Of a DNA stretch of 8,698 bases, positions 5,126-8,698 are shown in pieces. Source of the DNA: an uncultured bacterium (GTDB taxonomy: Bacteria; Auribacterota; Tritonobacteria; UBA1439); contig CALLYX010000005.1 in the NCBI GenBank assembly GCA_937858775.1, positions 1 to 8,698 on the forward strand. The letters run 5' to 3'. Under the pieces are notes generated by a model. That model was not told the origin of the DNA. It made no database searches and was given only the letters and a program-made list of their open reading frames with translations. The position numbers were made by a program, and so were the translations under genes. How positions within the stretch are numbered: the first letter of the stretch is position 1; each line of letters begins with the position of its first letter.

Positions 5126-6445
5126 CGGGGGGCCCTCGGGCGCCGCCGCCCGGACCGCGGCCTCCTTCACCGCGGGCGGCTCTTCCACGGGGACCACGGC
5201 GACCTGTTCTTCAGACGGCGCGGTCTGCGCGGGGACGATCTCCTCGGCCTTCGGCTCCACGGGCGCGATCCCGGGCCCCATCGACGCGGCCGCCTCCGGC
5301 ATGCCGACCGCCGGCGCCTGCGGCCCGGCCGCCGCCGCCTTTCCCACGGCGGTGCGGTAGAGCCCGCCGGAGGCCGCCGCCCATATCGTGGCGCTGTCGA
5401 GCGGATCGAAGGCGATGGCCATGGCGTTGGCGAGGCTCGTCCCCTTGGAGAGTTCCTGCCACTTGACGCCGCCGTCGCCGGACCCGTAGATGCCGGCCGC
5501 CCCCGCCGCGAAGACCGCGTTCGAGTCGGACGGCGAAACCGCGACCGTTCTCACCTGCCTCTGCCCGATCGCCTCTCCCCCGATATCCCTCCAGCTCGCG
5601 CCGCCGTCCGGGGATTTGAACAGCCCGGCGGCGGTGGCGAGGTAGACGACATCCGGGTTCACCGGATCTATCGCGATCCCCTCGGCGAGCTTGGGGCGGG
5701 CGGCCGTCTTTTCCCATGCCGCCCCGCCGTTCCTGGTCTTGAAGAGGGCGTCGGGGGTGCCGACGTAAAGAATATTCGAATCGAACGGGTGGACCGCCAC
5801 CGAGGAGGCGGTCCCCTCCCCGCCGGGAAGCCCGATCCGGCCCCACGTCTTCCCGCCGTCGGCGGACTTGAGAAGGGCGCTGTCGATCGTGGCGGCGTAG
5901 ACGATATCGGGGTTCGTGGGGTCTATGGCGAGGCCGAGCACGGTGACCGGCGGGTCCTTCGGGGCGCCTTTGGTCTTGGTCCAATTCTTGCCGCCGTCGG
6001 TCGAGGCGTAGATTCCTTCCACGCCCCCGGCGACTATCTTCTGCTGGTTCGCGGGGTCGATCGCGATCGCCGTGGCGCCGGCGATCTCGCGGGAATCCCC
6101 GGCCGCCAGGAGTTCCCGGACGACCGCCTTCTGGGCCGCGCCGATGCCGGCGGGCACCGCCCGCCGCGCCGAGGAGAGGTCGAGGCAGTTGACCCAGACC
6201 TTCCCGCCGTCGCCGCTGGTGAAGATGCCCTTTGCGGATCCGATGAAGACGCGCTGCGGATTCATCGGATCCACCGCGACGGCGCGAAGCCCTTTCTCCT
6301 CGGAACCGGCGGAAAGGTTGGCCCATTCGCTGCCGCGTGCGGCGGGGGGGGAGAGGGCGCCGATGAGCATCAGACCGGCGATGGGGGCGAGGAGGAAACA
6401 GCTCGGCGTCGCCCTGTTGCCCTGGTGCCGAAATGCAGTCTTCAT
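4403..6445 (-). CDS. Secreted BNR/Asp-box beta-propeller fused to the duplicated 240-residue domain
   Basis: This 680-residue protein is the first gene of the operon. Residues 1-38 are a signal peptide (basic start, hydrophobic core about 16-32, then PPAARG). Seven propeller blades follow at about 52-366, each opening with an xxAIDPxNPxxVYxAT-like strand (AVDPMNP, AIDPANQ, AIDPTNP, AVHPFDS, AIDPVNP, AVSPSDS, AFDPLDS). Six end in an Asp-box: SGDGGKVW, STDGGKNW, SADGGKTW, TRNGGAAW, SPDGGASW, SGDGGVKW. This is the sortilin/Ycf48/BNR type of seven-bladed propeller, normally a binding platform. A Pro/Ala/Glu-rich linker (367-440) leads to the same domain as the downstream gene (441-680). The catalytic residues of sialidases are not evident, so enzymatic activity is not claimed. 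ATG 6445 is chosen over an upstream ATG at 6544 because a perfect AAGGAGG precedes it, the signal peptide starts there, and 6544 lies upstream of the predicted transcript start. Confidence 0.88.
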   Translation of the reverse strand: MKTAFRHQGNRATPSCFLLAPIAGLMLIGALSPPAARGSEWANLSAGSEEKGLRAVAVDPMNPQRVFIGSAKGIFTSGDGGKVWVNCLDLSSARRAVPAGIGAAQKAVVRELLAAGDSREIAGATAIAIDPANQQKIVAGGVEGIYASTDGGKNWTKTKGAPKDPPVTVLGLAIDPTNPDIVYAATIDSALLKSADGGKTWGRIGLPGGEGTASSVAVHPFDSNILYVGTPDALFKTRNGGAAWEKTAARPKLAEGIAIDPVNPDVVYLATAAGLFKSPDGGASWRDIGGEAIGQRQVRTVAVSPSDSNAVFAAGAAGIYGSGDGGVKWQELSKGTSLANAMAIAFDPLDSATIWAAASGGLYRTAVGKAAAAGPQAPAVGMPEAAASMGPGIAPVEPKAEEIVPAQTAPSEEQVAVVPVEEPPAVKEAAVRAAAPEGPPITTIDDVQTVMGQFSHEPTVQEIQEVAMRFAEVHPDLIEGWRKGAKYRAFLPKFKIQYDYNKQKTIAEKTGEQLDIQREDNYESGIQDKTDDSPITGIQIIETVESTKEDKFRLVSGWSSASADERRFQNNYTFSFEWDLGDFLFNPDQVRISDEARDLVELRNDTLETVTQFYFQRRQLQLDLLLSPAEELRERLRLELQLQEVTANIDYLTGGYLTQRLNDVRAGKPKPGIVKRLFAI

Positions 6446-6456
6446 CCTGGACGGCC

Positions 6457-6463
6457 CCTCCTT
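6457..6463 (-). promoter_or_regulatory. Ribosome-binding site that decides the start at 6445
   Basis: Perfect AAGGAGG on the minus strand, 11 bases before ATG 6445. It supports this start against the in-frame ATG at 6544, which has no such site. Confidence 0.75.
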
Positions 6464-6496
6464 TGAGACCGGACTTGGTTCCTGGGTGACGCCCCC

Positions 6497-6518
6497 TGCG
6501 CGCCGCAGACAGCGCGCA
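6497..6518 (-). repeat. Hairpin in the 5' leader of the propeller operon
   Basis: TGCGCGC (6497-6503) pairs perfectly with GCGCGCA (6512-6518) around an eight-base loop, seven GC-rich pairs. It lies in the predicted leader transcribed from the promoter at 6535-6563 (start near 6528), about 35 bases before the ribosome-binding site. It could stabilise the mRNA or affect translation. No riboswitch class is recognised, and chance GC pairing is possible in this genome. Confidence 0.35.
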
Positions 6519-6534
6519 CTCCACGAGCCCAGAA

Positions 6535-6563
6535 ATGCTAACATTCCACTTCTTTCCTGTCAA
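6535..6563 (-). promoter_or_regulatory. Strong sigma70-type promoter for the three-gene operon
   Basis: Read on the minus strand: TTGACA (6563-6558), exactly 17 bases, then TAGCAT (6540-6535) preceded by TG at the extended -10 position (TGTTAGCAT). An A/T-rich tract (AAAAATGTTACAT) just upstream of the -35 resembles an UP element and stands out against the GC-rich surroundings. The predicted start near 6528 gives a leader of about 83 bases to ATG 6445. Sequence TAACATT occurs at 6539-6545 and again at 6574-6580, flanking the -35 region; this could be a paired regulator site or chance. Confidence 0.75.
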
Positions 6564-6631
6564 GCGGACAATGTAACATTTTTCGACGCGCGGCCCGCGC
6601 GCTCACGGCGCAGAGGCCGCGATCGTCACCA

Positions 6632-6651
6632 CGGATACATTCCCATATCCG
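6632..6651. repeat. Inverted repeat in the divergent intergenic region (possible operator)
   Basis: CGGATA (6632-6637) and TATCCG (6646-6651) form a perfect six-base inverted repeat around an eight-base spacer. It lies between the leftward promoter (6535-6563) and the rightward promoter (6726-6754). A dimeric repressor or activator could bind here, but no candidate regulator is encoded in the window. The rest of 6564-6766 shows no gene. Confidence 0.3.
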
Positions 6652-6725
6652 CCCGCCCGAATTGTCACTGAATCGTGAAATCGAGCGCCGGGGCGCGCCA
6701 CCGCCGCGGGGGCGCGAGATGCCCC

Positions 6726-6754
6726 TTTCAACTTCCCGCGCCCTCTGGCATAAT
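6726..6754 (+). promoter_or_regulatory. Possible extended -10 promoter for the glycosyltransferase gene
   Basis: TGG plus CATAAT (6749-6754) forms an extended -10 with five of six matches. TTTCAA (6726-6731) 17 bases upstream is a poor -35. Transcription would begin near 6761, only about six bases before ATG 6767. That fits the absence of a ribosome-binding site there and suggests a leaderless or near-leaderless mRNA. Confidence 0.45.
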
Positions 6755-6766
6755 TCGCCAGGCCCC

Positions 6767-8290
6767 ATGAACCCCCGTCCGCGTTTCGGCGCCCTCTTCT
6801 TCTGCGTCATCCTCCTCGCGGCGCTGGCGTTCGGCCGCGCGGCGGAGGCCCCGTTCATCTGGGACGACGAGGCCCTCATCGTCGGGAATCCGTGGCTGGG
6901 GCATCTGTCGGCCCTGCCGAGATTCTTCACCCCCGCCTACTGGCGGGGCCTCTCCTTCGCTGAGGATTACCGCCCCGTCGAGATGGCCTCCTACTGGTTC
7001 GACCACGCGTTCTGGGACGAGAACCCGTTCGGCTATCACGCCTCGAACGTGCTGCTGCACGCGTTCAACTGCGCGGCGCTCGTCGCGCTGGCCTGGCTGC
7101 TCTTCGAGAGCGCCCCCATCGCCGCCGCCGCCGGCGTCCTCTTCGCCCTCCATCCGATGCACAGCGAAGCGGTGGTCTGGGTGCAGAACCGCTCGGAACT
7201 CCTCTCCTCGGCCTTCTCCCTGATATGCCTGTGCGCCTTCGCAAGATGGACGGCGGGGGAAGGCCCTGCGCCCGGCGTCTACGCCCTCGCGTGCGCCTCG
7301 CTCGCCCTGGCGTGCCTCAGCAAGGAGAGCGCGGCGGCCGCGCCGCTGATCTGCGCCTCGATGCTACGCGCGCCCGTCGTGCGGCGGGGGCGGGCCTGGG
7401 CAGGACTCATCCCGCTCGCCGCCATGGCCGCCGCGTTTATGGCCGTCAAGATCTTCCTCCTTCCATACAGCCGCCCCGGGCATTCCGCCTCCCTCCTCGT
7501 CGGCGCGTATCCGAGGGCCGCGGTGGTGGCGAAGACGCTGGCCCTCTACCTGGCCATGCTCGCGCTGCCGGCCCGCTTCTCGCTCGACCGCTTCTTCGAT
7601 GTGCCGCCATTCCCACCGTCCCCATCCATCATCATCGGCGCGGCGGCGGCCGCCATGGCGTTCGTCGCCGCCTTCCGCGGATTCGCGCGGAAGGAGCCGT
7701 GGGCCCCGGCCGCGGCTCTCGCCCTCTTCCCCCTCCTGCCCGTCTCCAACGTCGTCTTCATCTCAGGGAGGCCCCTCGCCGAGCAACGTCTCTATCTCGC
7801 CTCCGCCGGGTTCTGCCTCTGCGCCGCCTTCCTCATCGAGCGATCCTCGCGCGCCCCGCGCGCGCGCGCCGGGGCCGCGTTCCTCACGGTCGCCCTCGCG
7901 GCCTCATGGCTCACTGCATCGGTCATGCGGACGGATTACTGGCGGAATGAACGGGTGCTCTGGGAGCGGACGCTCGAAACGTCTCCATGGAGCTGGCGGT
8001 CGAGGCTCTTCCTAGCCCATGTCTACGCCCGGGAGGGCCGCCACGACGACGCCGTCGGCCTCCTCAAGGAGATCCTGAGGTACACGGAGCCGAGGCACTC
8101 CAGCGCGTTCGTCGAGCTCGGCAGGATTTACTCCTCGCTGGGATGGGAAGACCGCGCGCTCGGGGCGTACGAGCGCGCGGTGGGGGCGGACCCGTCGGAC
8201 GGCGCCGCGCGCGTATTTCTCGGGGACGCCCTGCGCAGGGGCCGCCGTTTCGACGAGGCGCTCGCCCAATTCCGCGAGGTCGAGCGCCGC
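6767..8290 (+). CDS. TMTC/DUF1736-like multi-pass glycosyltransferase with C-terminal TPRs, 3'-truncated
   Basis: The product resembles the TMTC-type membrane O-mannosyltransferase family (GT-C fold, lipid-phosphate sugar donor, acceptor outside the cytoplasm). In bacteria the exact donor and acceptor are mostly unknown. Residue 1-23 is the first membrane segment. FIWDDEALIVGNP (30-42) carries the acidic motif of the first outer loop. YRPVEMASYWFDHAFW (68-83), then GYHASNVLLHAFN (89-101) and FALHPMHSEAVVWVQNRSEL (126-145) are the family's hallmark blocks. About ten hydrophobic segments extend to about residue 385. TPRs follow at about 406-442, 443-478 and 479-509; the third breaks off near F509 (position 8293). 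The reading frame then stays open to the window end (8698), but that part is antisense to response-regulator and kinase genes and is not real protein of this family. No ribosome-binding site precedes the ATG. Its true C-terminus is missing. Confidence 0.85.
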
Positions 8291-8300
8291 TTCCGCCGCT
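8265..8300. other. Breakpoint joining two truncated genes tail to tail
   Basis: Left of here the plus strand encodes TPR sequence (FDEALAQFREVERRF); right of here the minus strand encodes a response-regulator receiver domain (VEDNPANMELVTDLLEVAG, then RVLQATAAE). Both families stop within the same 35 bases, and each would need considerably more sequence to be complete. The interval is given because either side is plausible in the overlap. No transposon end, target duplication or tRNA is visible, so this is either a real rearrangement scar or an assembly chimera. Confidence 0.8.
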
Positions 8301-8410
8301 GTCGCCTGCAGGACTCGCCATCCCGCCACCTCGAGCAGATCCGTCACCAACTCCATGTTGGCCGGATTGTCCTCGACCAGCAGCACCAGCTTACCCCTAC
8401 CCTCTGTCAT
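8280..8410 (-). pseudogene. Response regulator receiver domain, N-terminal fragment
   Basis: About 40-45 residues match the start of a CheY-like receiver domain: KLVLLVEDNPANMELVTDLL, then EVAGWRVLQATAAEAAL. This covers strand beta1 with the acidic pocket Glu13-Asp14, helix alpha1 and strand beta2. The conserved phospho-accepting aspartate (expected near residue 55-60), the Thr/Ser and Lys positions are absent because the gene is broken near 8265-8300. The frame remains open to 8012, but downstream residues are only the antisense of the glycosyltransferase TPRs. ATG 8410 has GGAGG (8418-8422) seven bases upstream. It follows the histidine kinase by 69 bases, as expected for a two-component or hybrid signalling pair of the 'VEDNPANM' type. 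The fragment cannot work as a phosphorelay receiver. Confidence 0.85.
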
Positions 8411-8480
8411 CGATGCACCTCCGGAACCGCTCGACGCCCTCGTCGTCGAGGAGCGACCTGTGCCGCATCTCCTCGTCCAT
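8397..8480 (-). CDS. Possible 27-residue peptide between kinase and regulator
   Basis: A small frame (starting MDEEMRHRSLL) begins in a TGATG overlap with the kinase stop and ends 14 bases inside the response-regulator gene. It could be a translational-coupling peptide or merely an open spacer. It is highly charged, with no recognisable domain and no ribosome-binding site of its own beyond the end of the kinase gene. Low confidence. Confidence 0.2.
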   Translation of the reverse strand: MDEEMRHRSLLDDEGVERFRRCIDDRG

Positions 8481-8698
8481 CACGTGGTCCGTCCACCAGC
8501 CGTCTCCTGTGGCTGCAAGGGGATGACGAACCGGAACACGCTGCCCTTCCCTTCCCCTTCGCTCTCGACCCAGATCCGCCCGCCGTGCAGCTCCACGAAC
8601 CTCCGGCACAGCGCCAGACCAAGCCCCGTGCCTTGGTGCCTCTTGTCGTGCCCCGCATCCAGCTGCTCGAATTCGTGAAAGAGCCGTCCCTGGTCCTC
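8480..8698 (-). CDS. Sensor histidine kinase, C-terminal end (runs off right edge)
   Basis: The last 72 residues of a HATPase_c histidine kinase are present. Visible are RLFHEFEQLD (F-box region, family form 'iFe.F.q.d'), GTGLGLALCRRFVELHGG (residues 23-40; the G2 box GTGLGL followed by helix) and RIWVESEGEGKGSVFRFVIP (41-60; closing beta strands with the G.GS.F.F.(I/L)P signature). The protein ends with a short polar tail and TGA at 8482-8480. The N-terminal sensor, HisKA and N-box regions lie beyond the window. The enzyme autophosphorylates on histidine and passes the phosphate to a partner, presumably the regulator that begins at 8410. What it senses cannot be told. Confidence 0.93.
   Translation of the reverse strand, partial: EDQGRLFHEFEQLDAGHDKRHQGTGLGLALCRRFVELHGGRIWVESEGEGKGSVFRFVIPLQPQETAGGRTT

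Noticed and set aside
4403..6445. Sialidase (neuraminidase) activity for the Asp-box propeller
   Set aside because: Asp-boxes alone are structural. The arginine triad and catalytic Tyr/Glu arrangement of sialidases is not evident, and blade order fits sortilin/Ycf48-like binding propellers better.
4370..6466. Plus-strand open frame of about 698 codons opposite the propeller gene
   Set aside because: It is the antisense of a clear protein with repeated blade motifs and signal peptide. Long antisense frames are common in GC-rich DNA. It has no recognisable domain, and its Arg/Gly/Leu-rich content is typical of a shadow frame.
6589..6621. Inverted repeat CGCGGCC ... GGCCGCG
   Set aside because: Arms are pure G/C with a 19-base loop in a GC-rich region; pairs of this kind are expected by chance and there is no T-tract or neighbouring stop codon.
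7225..7950. Plus-strand frame of 241 codons inside the glycosyltransferase
   Set aside because: It is a frame-shifted reading of the membrane protein; the real frame carries hydrophobic segments and family motifs, this one is Arg/Pro-rich.
8012..8290. C-terminal two-thirds of the 132-residue minus-strand 'response regulator' frame
   Set aside because: After about residue 45 the translation is only antisense of the TPR region and lacks every later receiver-domain residue.
8291..8698. Open plus-strand continuation of the glycosyltransferase frame to the window end
   Set aside because: It reads through the antisense of the kinase and regulator genes, giving Arg/Pro/His-rich nonsense without TPR pattern.

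Overview
This is a GC-rich window (roughly two-thirds G+C by eye, with strong G/C bias at third codon positions). It comes from a bacterium with [NiFe]-hydrogenase maturation genes, several exported proteins and a TMTC-like membrane glycosyltransferase. Together these suggest an uncultured Gram-negative or other diderm lineage. No 16S or housekeeping marker is present, so I do not name a phylum.

Layout. (1) Positions 1-1567, minus strand: a hyp cluster read leftwards. It holds a stand-alone C-terminal (Kae1-like) half of HypF, then hypC, then the 5' end of hypD, which runs off the left edge. (2) 1568-1742: a short divergent intergenic region with a good sigma70-type promoter facing right and a plausible extended -10 facing left. 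(3) 1743-2381, plus strand: a small exported protein with four TPR repeats. (4) 2418-6445, minus strand: a tight three-gene operon behind a strong promoter (6535-6563). It encodes a secreted protein joining a seven-bladed BNR/Asp-box beta-propeller to an unrecognised 240-residue domain, then a shorter secreted protein carrying the same domain (195 of 240 residues identical, counted by hand), then an exported protein with a FlgO/CsgG/TolB-like alpha/beta domain followed by TPR repeats. (5) 6446-6766: a divergent regulatory region. (6) 6767 to about 8290, plus strand: a multi-pass TMTC/DUF1736-like glycosyltransferase with C-terminal TPRs, cut off inside its third TPR. (7) About 8280-8698, minus strand: the C-terminus of a sensor histidine kinase and the first 40 or so residues of its response regulator, which is also cut off. 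The two truncated genes meet tail to tail near 8265-8300, so this is a rearrangement breakpoint or an assembly chimera.

How the genes fit together. The hyp genes would build the Fe(CN)2CO centre of a [NiFe] hydrogenase whose structural genes lie outside the window. The three-gene operon is the most unusual part: three exported proteins with protein-interaction scaffolds (propeller, TPR) and a duplicated domain of unknown function, plausibly an envelope complex. The convergent TPR protein at 1743-2381 may be part of the same system, but this is not shown by the sequence. No tRNA, rRNA, CRISPR array, transposase or attachment site was seen.
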